From NCBI RefSeq assembly GCF_000194155.1, contig NZ_GL877883.1, positions 1 to 53,628 on the forward strand: a stretch of DNA of 53,628 nucleotides. The letters are read 5' to 3'. Shown here in pieces: positions 1 through 8,684 of the stretch. A model generated the notes under the pieces. That model was not told the DNA's origin. It worked only from the letters and a program-made list of their open reading frames with translations, and searched no databases. Position numbers and translations under genes: made by a program. The stretch's first letter is position 1, and every line of letters starts with the position of its first letter. The stretch comes from Saccharopolyspora spinosa NRRL 18395 (lineage in GTDB: Bacteria; Actinomycetota; Actinomycetes; Mycobacteriales; Pseudonocardiaceae).

Positions 1-60
1 GGCGCTAGCCAGGTTCCTCCTGCCGTCGCAAGCACCGTTGCGCCGAGCACCGAACGCCGA
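1..60. repeat. 60-bp direct repeat, copy 1
   Basis: The first 60 bases recur almost exactly at 369-428, beginning ggcgctagccaggttcctcc and ending in ccgaacgccga. Copy 1 is followed by unrelated sequence; copy 2 runs into a heptamer array. No coding function is seen. It looks like a local duplication in non-coding or decayed DNA. Confidence 0.85.
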
Positions 61-194
61 GGAGCCTAGGCCCGCTCCTGCCGTAGATCGCCGATCCGTT
101 GAGGCCGAGGGCCACCGTTGGCGCGTCTTGCGCCAGCCCGAACACGCACTTCTAGTCAGCCCAGCGCGTTCACCCAAACCACACCACCAGGTGA

Positions 195-247
195 GAGGTG
201 AGGGGCACCCTTAGGCGACTAGGCCGCTCAAGGGTGCCCCTCACCTC
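195..247. repeat. Perfect 18-bp inverted repeat (hairpin element)
   Basis: The arms at 195-212 (gaggtgaggggcaccctt) and 230-247 are perfect reverse complements around a 17-nt spacer. There is no T-run and no flanking gene for it to terminate. It may belong to a dispersed palindromic repeat family in this genome, or be a relic terminator or operator. Confidence 0.8.
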
Positions 248-368
248 GAAAAATCACCCGACCCAGGTCGGTCATGGGGTCGCCGGGATTGCTGGTTCGG
301 CGGTTCTCGCTCGGGTCGTGGTCGTTAGGGCCAGCAGGAGGCACGGAGCTGCGATTGCCGCCGCTGCT

Positions 369-428
369 GGCGCTAGCCAGGTTCCTCCTGCCGTCGCAAG
401 CACCGTTGCGCCGAGCACCGAACGCCGA
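369..428. repeat. 60-bp direct repeat, copy 2
   Basis: This is the second copy of the sequence at 1-60. It runs straight into the heptamer array at 421-462, so the duplication endpoint lies in the repeat, as expected from slippage or recombination in short repeats. Confidence 0.85.
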
Positions 429-462
429 ACGCCGAGCGCCGAGCGCCGAGCGCCGAGCGCCG
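421..462. repeat. Heptamer tandem array, about 6 copies
   Basis: Period-7 array: two copies of aacgccg followed by four of agcgccg, then agacgtc. It lies in non-coding DNA at the end of a 60-bp direct repeat and is a candidate for copy-number variation between strains. Confidence 0.8.
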
Positions 463-873
463 AGACGTCATCGGCAGGGTCAGCACAGCCCAGTTGAGCA
501 AGACGAACACCAGCGCGCCGCCGCCGAGCGACAACTCCAGGACCCCCCGCGCGCCGAATCCGTCGGTCCAGCCCCCGCCAGCAAGGACTGCAACCCGAAG
601 ACCTGCCCGCTGGACGCCTACGACATCGAGGTCAGCGCCCCGACACCGTCCCACCACTGACGCGTGCTCCGCGAAGCGCGGCCTGACCACGACCCTCGTC
701 AACGGGCACACCCGCTAGATGGAAATCCGCCGAGACGACATACAGGCCCGATTTCCCGGGTCTGCTCGACGCCGCCCTCGCAGGTTTCGCAGAACGACAC
801 CCGTGATCGCTTTGGGTTGCCACAGCAGCCCAGAAGACTCACGGCCCCGGGCGCAACAACACCACCCACAAAA

Positions 874-911
874 CGAAAAGCCTCCCCCACCGAAGCAGGG
901 GAGGCTTTTCG
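874..911 (-). terminator. Terminator of eccC
   Basis: The arms at 874-887 and 898-911 (14 bp, perfect) have a 10-nt loop. On the minus strand the hairpin is followed by TTTTG. It lies 16 bp beyond the eccC stop, so it is the natural rho-independent terminator of that gene. Confidence 0.85.
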
Positions 912-926
912 CGTCGTCCCGTCGGA

Positions 927-3900
927 TCACTCCGGCTGGATGAACGCCGTCTGGATCATCTGCGGCCCGGCCCGCAGGCTGCGGCTGACCAACGTGCCCC
1001 GACCAGGCGGCAGCGGCCGCGACTTGATGTTGGCGACCAGCTGACCGTCGTCCTTGTTCGCACTCATCGCCAGACCAGGCGCCGACGTCTCACGCATCTT
1101 GCCGATGATCGGCTCGTACAAGGACTTACTGCCACCACCGGAGTTACGCGCCAGCACAATGTGCAGACCCACATCGTTGGACACCGGCACGAACTCCGCC
1201 AGCGGCGCCAGCGGGTTGTTGCCCTGCGGCGCGACCAGTTCGTAATCATCAACGATGACGAACAACTCCGGGCCCTTCCACCAGGAGCGGTCCTTCAACT
1301 GCTCCTGCGTCACATCCGGCCCGGGCAACCGCTTCTTCAACGACGCCGCGATGTCCTTGACATTGCCCTTCAACTGATCCGCACCGACCGCATACTCCAG
1401 CAGATGCCCGGTGTTGAGGAACCCGAGCATCGTGCGCCGGTAGTCGACCAGCAGGATCAGCGCCTCCTTCGGCGTATACCGCTCCGTGATGCCACGGACG
1501 ATCGTGCGCAACAGCGCCGTCTTGCCCGACTCCCGCTCACCGAAGGCATAGAAGTTCGGCTCGGAATTGAAGTCCAGATACACCGGATGCAGACCATCCT
1601 CGTTGATGCCGACCGGCACCAGCTTCGGCTTCGGCTGCTGCTCCGGACGCGGCAACTGCTGATACGGCAGCATCTCCGGCAGCAAACGGACCTGCGGCGC
1701 CGGACGCCCCTTCCACGAACTCTTGACCCGGTTGACGAAATCGGCGACACCATCGGAGACATCGTCGTTATACAGCTCCCAGCCCAGGCGAGGCGCGCGG
1801 ACCGGCTTACCCTCGTCGATCTCCCGCTTGACCTGCTCGTGCTCAGCCTCGACACGATCACCGATGGTCTCGCTGTCCACCCGGGGCAGCGCGGTCAGGA
1901 AATGCAGCTTGCTGCCGTGCATACCACGACCCGGGCGACCCTGCGGGACCTTCACCGCGAACTTCCGGTCGATCTCCGACTCACTCGGGTCACCGAGCCG
2001 CAGCTCGATGCGGGTCTGCATCAGGTCCTTCATCGCCGGGCGGATCTCCGCCCAACGCGCGGCGGTGACGAACACGTGCACACCGTAGGCCAGGCCGTTG
2101 GCCGCCAGGTTCAGCACGTCCTGCTCCAGCGACTCGAACTCCTCACGGAACGTCCGCCAGCCGTCAATGATCAGGAACGCGTCACCGAACGGGTCGTCCT
2201 CGAACTCACCGCGCCGCTTGCGGTTGCGGTAATCGTTCATACCCTCGACGCCGTGCTGCTGGAAACGCCCTTCCCGCTCGGCCAGCATCGTCTTGAGCTC
2301 CGCGATCGTCCGCCGAACCGTGTCCTGGTCACGCCGGGTACCGTAACCGCCCATATGCGGCAGGCCCCGCAACGCGGAGATCGAACCACCACCAAGGTCG
2401 ATGCAGTAGAACTGCACCTCCCGCGGCGTGTGGGTCAACGCCATCGAAGCGATCATCGCACGGACCGTGTTCGACTTACCCGCGCCGACACCACCGACGA
2501 TCGCGCCATGACCGCCCTGACCACTGAGATCCAGCGTCATCGGGTCCTGCCGCTGGTGATACGGCACATCGATCAGACCCACCGGAAACTGCAGCCGACC
2601 GCTACCCGCGAAACCCGCCGCCGTGTAACCACGATCGTCTGTCTGCTGCAGCGGCGGCAGCAGGGTGTCCAAAGTAGGCGGTGTGTCCAGCGGCGGCAGC
2701 CACACCGCGTGCGCCGGCGGGCCCTGCCCGCGAATCTTGTCGATGATGATCTGGAAGTCCGTCGGGTCGAGGTCGCTCTTCTGCTCCTTGACCTCCTCGA
2801 CGACCGGCTTCTCCGGTTCCGGCGGCTTCTCGATGTAGTCCGGGATGAATTTCTGCGGCATCTTGTCGCCGGTGACCGGCGACGCGCCACCCTTCAGCGT
2901 CGGGCGGCGGCCACTGGTCTGGTGCATGTGGCCGGACACGAACGCGGCGCGGAACCGCTCCATGCCGTTGGGGTGCTTCAGGTATCCGTGACCACCGGTG
3001 GCGGGCAGGTCGGCGGCGTCCGGAACACCGATCGCCGCGCGGGAGTCCGCCGCGTTGAAGGTCTTGAGACCGATCCGGTACGACAAGTGCGTGTCCAGAC
3101 CGCGCAGCTTGCCCTCTTCCAGCCGCTGGGAAGCCAGCAGCAGGTGGACCTGCAGCGAACGACCCAGTCGACCGATCATCACGAACAGCTCGGCGAAGTC
3201 CGGCTGCTGCGACAGCAGCTCGGAGAACTCGTCGATGACCACGAACAACGCGGGCAGCGGCTCCTGGCAACGTTCGTCGCCAGCCTCGCCCATCTTCCGG
3301 TAGTCCCAGACATTCTTCGCGCCCGCCTTGTTCAGGACCTCCTGGCGGCGGTTCATCTCACCGGCCAGCGCGTCCTGCATGCGGTCGATCAGCGAGCCGT
3401 CGCCCTCCAGGTTCGAGATGCTCGCCGAAACGTGCGGCGCCGGCTCGAACCCGTTGAACGTCGCACCACCCTTGAAGTCGACGACCACGAAGTTGAGCAT
3501 CGACGACGAGTGGGTGGCCATCAGGCCCAGCACGATGGTGCGCAGGAACTCGGACTTACCGGAACCGGTCGAACCGATGCAAAGCCCGTGCGGGCCCATC
3601 CCGCCGGAGGCGGTTTCCTTGATGTCCAGGTGGACGATCTCGCCCTGCTCGCCGGGGCCGATCGCGACGCGGTACAGGTCGTCGCGAGACCGCGGCCGCC
3701 AGGCCTCGTTGAGATCGAAGGTGACCACGTCACCGGCCAACCCCAGCTGCTCGATGTAGTTCAGCGGCGTGGTCAACGGCTCGTAGCCGCCGCTGTCGGC
3801 GTCGGACGCCGAACCGCCGCCAGCCACCCGGTACGGCGCCAGCTGACGGGCCAGCGAGGTGGCCTCCTCCGTGCTGAGCGTGTCCGGCTTGCCGAACCAC

Positions 3901-5030
3901 TCCACACCGGACCCGCCGCGGGCACCGATGCGGTCCTCCTCCACGACCATCCGCATGCCGCGGCGCGCGGTGAGCTGCCCGAGCAGGTCGGACAGGTCGA
4001 TCATGGTGACGCCGGCCAGCCCGCCTTCGACGTAGAGCGCCTCTTCGCGGGTGATCTCGGCGTCATCGAGGATGATCACAATGTGCGGCTGGCCGTCCGG
4101 CGGCGCCGCGTTGCGCTGGAACCGAGGCCGCTCCGCCATCTGCTCGGCGAGCATCTGCTCCAGGGCCCCGAGCGAACCGGCCATCAGCCGCATCTGGCCG
4201 ATGCCGTCGGTCTCGGTCGGGTGCTGGGCGTGCGGAAGCCACTTCACCCAGTCCCACTCGGTGCGCGCGCGGCCGCTGCTGGCGACCGCGATCATCACGT
4301 CGTCGGGGGTGTGGAAGGTGGCCAGCTGGCACACGATCGCGCGAGCCAAGCCGCGCACCAGGTCTCGGTCGCCTTGCAGGCCGACCGCGGCGAAACCGCG
4401 CAGCGAGGTGGCGATCGGCAGGTCCGGCACCAGCGAGTGCGCGCGCACGAAACGGCGCAGCGCCAGCGTGGTGATCGGCTCCAGCTCGTCGACCGGGCCG
4501 GTTTGCGGTGGCACCAGGCGGGTTTCCAGCCGCTGCGAACCACGACCCACCCGGACCTGGCAGAAGTCGTTGTCGTTGGGACGTCGCTCCCACATGCGCC
4601 GGCTGCCGGCGGCCAGGGACCACAGGGTCTGCGGGTCGGGGTGCACCCACTCCCGGGCCAGCCGCTGCTCGTCGGCGGCCTCCCGCGCGCGGTCGCGCAT
4701 CTGCCCGAGGTACCGCAGGTAGTCCTTGCGGTCCTCGTTCATCTCAGCCTTCTTCTGGCTGCCTTCCTTGCCGCCGCCGGCCATCATCCCGAAAGTTGAG
4801 ATGAGCATCATCATCGGCATCATCATCATCATCGGGTTGTCCTTGGCCCGCTGGAGCATGAAGACCATCATTCCCAGCGAGGCGACGATCATGATGCCCG
4901 GCAGGACCTTCTGGACGATGTTGCCCGGAATGGTCCGCGGAATCTCCGGCGGTGGTTCGAGGTGCACCTCCCCGCCCGGTGGCCTGGGAGCGGCCAGGCG
5001 TGGCGTTCGCTTGAACTGCAGCGTGCTCAC
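927..5030 (-). CDS. eccC: Type VII secretion ATPase EccC (EccCa-EccCb fused)
   Basis: FtsK/SpoIIIE-type ATPase that powers ESX export and recognises substrate signals from the cytoplasmic side of the EccBCDE membrane complex. About 1367 aa, the size of single-chain EccC. A Met-rich membrane region lies near residues 40-85. Three ATPase domains follow, with P-loops GSTGSGKS (about 486-493), GGVGAGKS (about 846-853) and GERESGKT (about 1164-1171); domain 1 has the Walker B string FVVIDEF. I chose the GTG at 5030 because the protein then begins VSTLQFKR, the usual EccC N-terminus, and has an upstream AAAGG. The frame is open to an ATG at 5201, but those 57 extra residues contain a plausible promoter and look unlike the family. 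Divergent from eccD. Confidence 0.96.
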   Translation of the reverse strand: MSTLQFKRTPRLAAPRPPGGEVHLEPPPEIPRTIPGNIVQKVLPGIMIVASLGMMVFMLQRAKDNPMMMMMPMMMLISTFGMMAGGGKEGSQKKAEMNEDRKDYLRYLGQMRDRAREAADEQRLAREWVHPDPQTLWSLAAGSRRMWERRPNDNDFCQVRVGRGSQRLETRLVPPQTGPVDELEPITTLALRRFVRAHSLVPDLPIATSLRGFAAVGLQGDRDLVRGLARAIVCQLATFHTPDDVMIAVASSGRARTEWDWVKWLPHAQHPTETDGIGQMRLMAGSLGALEQMLAEQMAERPRFQRNAAPPDGQPHIVIILDDAEITREEALYVEGGLAGVTMIDLSDLLGQLTARRGMRMVVEEDRIGARGGSGVEWFGKPDTLSTEEATSLARQLAPYRVAGGGSASDADSGGYEPLTTPLNYIEQLGLAGDVVTFDLNEAWRPRSRDDLYRVAIGPGEQGEIVHLDIKETASGGMGPHGLCIGSTGSGKSEFLRTIVLGLMATHSSSMLNFVVVDFKGGATFNGFEPAPHVSASISNLEGDGSLIDRMQDALAGEMNRRQEVLNKAGAKNVWDYRKMGEAGDERCQEPLPALFVVIDEFSELLSQQPDFAELFVMIGRLGRSLQVHLLLASQRLEEGKLRGLDTHLSYRIGLKTFNAADSRAAIGVPDAADLPATGGHGYLKHPNGMERFRAAFVSGHMHQTSGRRPTLKGGASPVTGDKMPQKFIPDYIEKPPEPEKPVVEEVKEQKSDLDPTDFQIIIDKIRGQGPPAHAVWLPPLDTPPTLDTLLPPLQQTDDRGYTAAGFAGSGRLQFPVGLIDVPYHQRQDPMTLDLSGQGGHGAIVGGVGAGKSNTVRAMIASMALTHTPREVQFYCIDLGGGSISALRGLPHMGGYGTRRDQDTVRRTIAELKTMLAEREGRFQQHGVEGMNDYRNRKRRGEFEDDPFGDAFLIIDGWRTFREEFESLEQDVLNLAANGLAYGVHVFVTAARWAEIRPAMKDLMQTRIELRLGDPSESEIDRKFAVKVPQGRPGRGMHGSKLHFLTALPRVDSETIGDRVEAEHEQVKREIDEGKPVRAPRLGWELYNDDVSDGVADFVNRVKSSWKGRPAPQVRLLPEMLPYQQLPRPEQQPKPKLVPVGINEDGLHPVYLDFNSEPNFYAFGERESGKTALLRTIVRGITERYTPKEALILLVDYRRTMLGFLNTGHLLEYAVGADQLKGNVKDIAASLKKRLPGPDVTQEQLKDRSWWKGPELFVIVDDYELVAPQGNNPLAPLAEFVPVSNDVGLHIVLARNSGGGSKSLYEPIIGKMRETSAPGLAMSANKDDGQLVANIKSRPLPPGRGTLVSRSLRAGPQMIQTAFIQPE

Positions 5031-5137
5031 CGGACGCAACAACCTTTCCGTGTCAAACGTGCTCTCGAATGTCGCAGCCAGCATTCTGTACCGGCGCGGC
5101 ACCGCCTGCGGCGGGGTGGGACTCGGGCGTGACCAAC

Positions 5138-5166
5138 CAGATATGAAGTAGTTGGCACGAGTTGCA
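5138..5166 (-). promoter_or_regulatory. Possible eccC promoter
   Basis: On the minus strand TGCAAC (5166-5161) and TATCTG (5143-5138) are separated by 17 nt. The match to the sigma-A consensus is moderate. Its position upstream of the GTG at 5030 fits the shorter EccC start. Inference from sequence only. Confidence 0.35.
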
Positions 5167-5226
5167 CCAAAGCTGCCCCCGCCGACGGTCGGTGTGGCCA
5201 TACTAGGGGCGCTCTTCGACCGGGCG

Positions 5227-5252
5227 GGCCGGTTTCACGAGAAAAACCGGCC
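5227..5252. promoter_or_regulatory. Inverted repeat in the eccC-eccD intergenic region
   Basis: ggccggttt (5227-5235) and aaaccggcc (5244-5252) form a perfect 9-bp inverted repeat between divergent eccC and eccD. It could be an operator or an mRNA leader hairpin of eccD. No regulator is identified. Confidence 0.4.
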
Positions 5253-5320
5253 TTGGTTGGATCGAGCCCAACGACACAAATGAATGCAAGGCAATCAACC
5301 TCAGGGAGTAGGGGGCCCAA

Positions 5321-6760
5321 GTGGCGACCGGGACCACGGTGTTCAGCCGCGTGACGGTGGTGGCGCCTACAACTCGTATCGACCTGGCGCTTCCCGCAGA
5401 CGTGGCGGTAGCAGACCTTTTGCCGATGGTGCTGGACATGGCCCGCGGGATCACCCCGGATGGCGGTTCGCGGCACGGCGGCTGGTGCCTGGCCAAGCTC
5501 GGGGAGAGCCAGCCCCTCGACCCGAGCCAGACGCTGTCCTCGCAGGGAATCGTCGATGGCGACATGTTGCAGCTGCGGCGCCGGTCGGACGACCCGCCGC
5601 CGCCGCTGTACGACGACGTCGTCGACGCGCTCGCGGAAGCGGAACCGGGCAGCTACCGGCCGTGGACGAAGGAAACCGCGGCCAAGATCGGGCACGCGGC
5701 CGGCGCGCTGGCGCTGGTCGGTGCGGCCGTCGCATTAGGGTTGGCGGGCCCGGCCGGGCTGCTGCACCCCGAACTGGAGGGCACGGCGCCGATCGTCTAC
5801 CAGATCGTGGCCGCCGTAACGGCGGTCGTGGTGGCGATCTTCGCGACCGGCGTCGGCTCGATCGTGACGCGCGCCTACGCGGCGCCCACCACCGGCACGG
5901 TGATCGCCGCCGCGGGCGGGCTGCCGATGGCGTTCGTCGCGGGCTTCAACATCGTGCCGGGCAACGCCCTCGAACCGAGGCTGTTGCTGGCCTGCGCGTT
6001 GACGCTGATCTTCGCGTCGGTGTCGATCATGGTGATCGGCGCGGGCATCGTGACGTTCATCGCGGCCGCCACGGCGGCGGCGTTCGGCACCATCGGCTTC
6101 CTCGTCGCGACGCTGGTGCCCGACGCCAGCACCGCGGGCATCGCCGCGGGCGCCGCGGCCGTCGGCCTAGCCGGCATCTCGCTGCTGCCGCGCATCACCA
6201 TCCAGCTCGCGAAGCTGCCGCTGCCGCACGTGCCGGGCAGCGCCGAGGACCTCAAGGAAGACACCGGCTTCCCGGATTACCGCATGATCGAGCGGCAGAC
6301 CGGCCTGGCGCACCAGTACATGACGGGCCTGATCATCGGCTGCGGCGTGGTAGCGGCGCTCGGCTCGATCCTCGCGGCCTCGGCCAGCATCTGGGGCGCG
6401 GTGTTCGCGATCGTCGTCTCGGCGGTCCTGCTGCTGCGCGGCCGCAACTACGCGAACGGCAGCCAGGCCATCGCGCTGCTGCTGAGCGGTCTGCTGTCGT
6501 CCCTGGGCGTCACCATCGGCCTGCTGGTGCAGGTCGCGCAGTGGTCGCTGGCGGTGGCCTGGGTGTTCCCGCCGCTGCTGCTGCTGGGCATCCTGGCGAT
6601 CATCTTCGGCGTGGTGTTCCCGAACCGCCGGTTCTCGCCGGTGCAGCGCCGCACGGTGGACATCCTGGAAGCGGTCCTGATCGCGCTGGTGCTGCCGCTT
6701 GCGCTGGCCGCTATGGACCTCTACATGTACATCCGCGACCTCAACCTGAACTTCTTCTGA
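5321..6760 (+). CDS. eccD: Type VII secretion integral membrane protein EccD
   Basis: Forms the membrane channel core of the ESX secretion complex. 479 aa. Residues about 1-90 are a ubiquitin-like (YukD) cytoplasmic domain (VFSRVTVVAPTTRIDLALP..., ending in DGDMLQLRRR). From about residue 125 there is a long series of hydrophobic segments, consistent with the roughly 11 transmembrane helices of EccD. GTG start preceded by a G-rich ribosome site (agggagtaggggg). Its stop is followed 11 bp later by mycP, so the two are probably one operon. Length and domain order are normal for the family. Confidence 0.95.
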   Translation: MATGTTVFSRVTVVAPTTRIDLALPADVAVADLLPMVLDMARGITPDGGSRHGGWCLAKLGESQPLDPSQTLSSQGIVDGDMLQLRRRSDDPPPPLYDDVVDALAEAEPGSYRPWTKETAAKIGHAAGALALVGAAVALGLAGPAGLLHPELEGTAPIVYQIVAAVTAVVVAIFATGVGSIVTRAYAAPTTGTVIAAAGGLPMAFVAGFNIVPGNALEPRLLLACALTLIFASVSIMVIGAGIVTFIAAATAAAFGTIGFLVATLVPDASTAGIAAGAAAVGLAGISLLPRITIQLAKLPLPHVPGSAEDLKEDTGFPDYRMIERQTGLAHQYMTGLIIGCGVVAALGSILAASASIWGAVFAIVVSAVLLLRGRNYANGSQAIALLLSGLLSSLGVTIGLLVQVAQWSLAVAWVFPPLLLLGILAIIFGVVFPNRRFSPVQRRTVDILEAVLIALVLPLALAAMDLYMYIRDLNLNFF

Positions 6761-6771
6761 GGGGCGGCCTG

Positions 6772-8184
6772 ATGCGCTCTAGGATCTCCCGCTCCCGCGG
6801 CGGGCTGCGCGGATTCGCGCTGCTCGCTGCGGTGGGCACGTTCGCGCTGGGCGGCCCCACGGCACCCGCAGTCGCGCAGACCGTTGGTCCGCCGCAGCTA
6901 GATCCGTCCAAAAAGGCCAGTCACTCGCTGGACCGGTTCACCTACCCGCAGAAGCAGGGCTGCATGCGGGGAAACTCCGGCAACTCCATGATCGAGGAGA
7001 AGCCGTGGAGCCAGTTGGTGCTCGGCTTCGAGCAGGCCCACGACCAGGGTCTGCGCGGTGCCGGGCAGACGGTGGCCGTCATCGACACTGGCGTGAACGC
7101 CGCGCATCCGAGGCTGCAGGGCAAGGTCCAGGACGGCGGGAGCAGCGTCCCGGACGGCGGCGGGGACAAGGACTGCGACGGACACGGCACGATCGTTGCG
7201 GGAATCATCGCGGCAGGCCAGGACCAGACAGGCCAGACCGGTTATGTCGGTGTCGCACCGGATGCCCGGATCCTGTCCGTCCGCCAGTCCTCGAAGCTGT
7301 TCGTCAGCGACGGCAACAACGCCACGATCGGCAACACCCAGACGATGGCGCAGGCGATCAACATCGCGGTGGACCGCGGTGCCAGCGTCATCAACATCTC
7401 GCAGTCGTCGTGCCAGCCGATCGCGCAGGCCAGCAACTACAACGACTACGGCAACCAAGAACTGCACAATGCAGTCAAGGACGCCTACAACGCCGGGGTC
7501 GTGGTGGTCGTCGCGGCCGGGAACGTCGGCGAGTCCTGCCAGAAGAACGCGGCCGGAAGCCCGACGACCGCGGTGCTGCCAGCCTGGTTCGACGACTACG
7601 TGCTCACCGTCGCCTCGGTGAACCAAGCGGGTGCGCCGTCGGAGTTCACCGTGCCGGGCCCGTGGGTCGACGTGGCCGCGCCGGGCGAGAACCTGATCGC
7701 CCTCGACCCGGGTGTCGGCGGCACCGGGCTGGCCAGTCAGATCGCCACCGGCGACAACGGCCAGCTGGGTCCGATCCAGGGCACCAGCTTCGCCGCGCCG
7801 TACGTGTCCGGCCTGGCCGTGCTGATCAAGGAGAAGTACGAGCGCGAGAACCGGCCGCTGACCGCCGCGCAGATCATGGACCGGATCAAGCAGACGGCAC
7901 TGCACCCGGGCGGTATCAACGGGCGCAACGACATCGTCGGCTACGGCGTGGTCGACCCGGCGGCGGCGCTGGACGACGTGGTGCCCGCCGAGTGGGGCGT
8001 GGCGGCGCCGCCGCCGAAGCCGACGAAGCTGGACTCGGATGTCATCCCGCAGAAGGACTTCCCGTCCCTGATCATCGCCCTCGGCGGTGCGGGGGCGGGA
8101 ATCGCGGCGATCATCTTCACGGCGTTTCTGATCAACGCAGTCCGCAACGTCCGAGCGCGAGCGCGCGAGAACGACAGCCGCTGA
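6772..8184 (+). CDS. mycP: Mycosin, ESX-associated subtilisin-like protease MycP
   Basis: Membrane-anchored S8 serine protease that stabilises the ESX complex and processes substrates outside the cytoplasmic membrane. 470 aa. An N-terminal signal segment (about 14-35, likely cleaved near AVA-Q) is followed by the catalytic residues Asp105 (VIDTG), His138 (DGHGT), oxyanion Asn251 (AAGN) and Ser339 (GTSFAAP). A C-terminal membrane helix (about 438-462, LIIALGGAGAGIAAIIFTAF) and a short basic tail complete it. Start is the ATG at 6772, just after the eccD stop, with GGGGCGG upstream. All catalytic residues are present, so it should be active. Confidence 0.96.
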   Translation: MRSRISRSRGGLRGFALLAAVGTFALGGPTAPAVAQTVGPPQLDPSKKASHSLDRFTYPQKQGCMRGNSGNSMIEEKPWSQLVLGFEQAHDQGLRGAGQTVAVIDTGVNAAHPRLQGKVQDGGSSVPDGGGDKDCDGHGTIVAGIIAAGQDQTGQTGYVGVAPDARILSVRQSSKLFVSDGNNATIGNTQTMAQAINIAVDRGASVINISQSSCQPIAQASNYNDYGNQELHNAVKDAYNAGVVVVVAAGNVGESCQKNAAGSPTTAVLPAWFDDYVLTVASVNQAGAPSEFTVPGPWVDVAAPGENLIALDPGVGGTGLASQIATGDNGQLGPIQGTSFAAPYVSGLAVLIKEKYERENRPLTAAQIMDRIKQTALHPGGINGRNDIVGYGVVDPAAALDDVVPAEWGVAAPPPKPTKLDSDVIPQKDFPSLIIALGGAGAGIAAIIFTAFLINAVRNVRARARENDSR

Positions 8185-8198
8185 AAAAGTTCGAGCAG

Positions 8199-8233
8199 AA
8201 CGGCCCGATGTCCAAGGTGGACACCGGGCCGTT
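8199..8233 (+). terminator. Terminator hairpin after mycP
   Basis: Two 15-nt arms (8199-8213 and 8219-8233) pair with one mismatch around a 5-nt loop, 14 bp beyond the mycP stop. There is no long T-run, as is common in high-GC actinobacteria. It likely ends the eccD-mycP transcript. Confidence 0.75.
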
Positions 8234-8267
8234 GTGCGCACCATCAAAGTTGAGCAGTCGGAAGAGA

Positions 8268-8295
8268 AGAAGTCCGGTGGATGCACCGGACTTCT
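8268..8295. terminator. Second hairpin in the convergent mycP region
   Basis: agaagtccggtg (8268-8279) and its perfect complement (8284-8295) enclose a 4-nt loop. It stands 34 bp after the first hairpin, between convergent genes. It is probably a back-up or bidirectional terminator. Confidence 0.7.
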
Positions 8296-8420
8296 CAGCA
8301 GCAAGCCAGGTGCCGTTAGTGCTTTGGCGCTGCAGAGGCTTGTTGGGCACCCGTTCTGCCTGGAGGTTCCGGGGCTGCCCTAGCGGGAGGGATGCGGTGC
8401 GGCTTCGCCAACCGGTGTGA

Positions 8421-8466
8421 AGCGAACGGCCTGCCCACCACCATAGATGGCACGAACGGTCCGTTC
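8421..8466. repeat. 46-bp direct repeat with palindromic ends, copy 1
   Basis: Identical to 8507-8552. Each copy starts with agcgaacggcc and ends with ggtccgttc, so the ends are near-inverted repeats. It lies in the 8300-8684 non-coding stretch between mycP and a convergent gene; apart from these copies I see nothing else there. Confidence 0.9.
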
Positions 8467-8506
8467 ACCTCACCGACCGAACACAAGTCCCGGGCTGCTG
8501 GTATGG

Positions 8507-8552
8507 AGCGAACGGCCTGCCCACCACCATAGATGGCACGAACGGTCCGTTC
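8507..8552. repeat. 46-bp direct repeat with palindromic ends, copy 2
   Basis: Second exact copy. Here the flank extends the palindrome: agcgaacggcc at the left pairs with ggtccgttcgct at the right with one mismatch. The 40 bp separating the copies is unrelated. Possible member of a miniature palindromic repeat family. Confidence 0.9.
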
Positions 8553-8684
8553 GCTTCAACCAGCACATCCCCAAGTAGCCTCTATCGCACCCGATAGCAC
8601 TCACGGTCCCCAACAGTCGAACGGGCTCAACGGTGCCGGCTCAGGGTGGATTGTGTTCATGTGCGGATCTTGTTGGCGTGAGGC

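Larger units (their letters stand above)
1..873. other. Gene-free or decayed region at the left edge
   Basis: No open frame here has consistent codon bias, a start with a ribosome site and a recognisable product. The best coding-like stretch is plus strand, about 478-660: third positions are mostly G or C and it ends in a stop at 658-660. It has no credible start, because upstream in frame it runs through the repeats. It could be the 3' remnant of a gene broken by the duplication. Otherwise the region holds only repeats and the inverted repeat at 195-247. Confidence 0.5.

Noticed and set aside
1161..4799. A 1212-codon open frame on the plus strand opposite eccC
   Set aside because: Composition is Arg/Leu/Gln/Asp-rich antisense of a strongly G/C-biased gene; no motif, no ribosome site, and eccC on the other strand is certain.
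5031..5201. N-terminal extension of EccC to the ATG at 5201
   Set aside because: The added residues do not resemble EccC, and a plausible promoter lies inside; VSTLQFKR at 5030 is the usual start.
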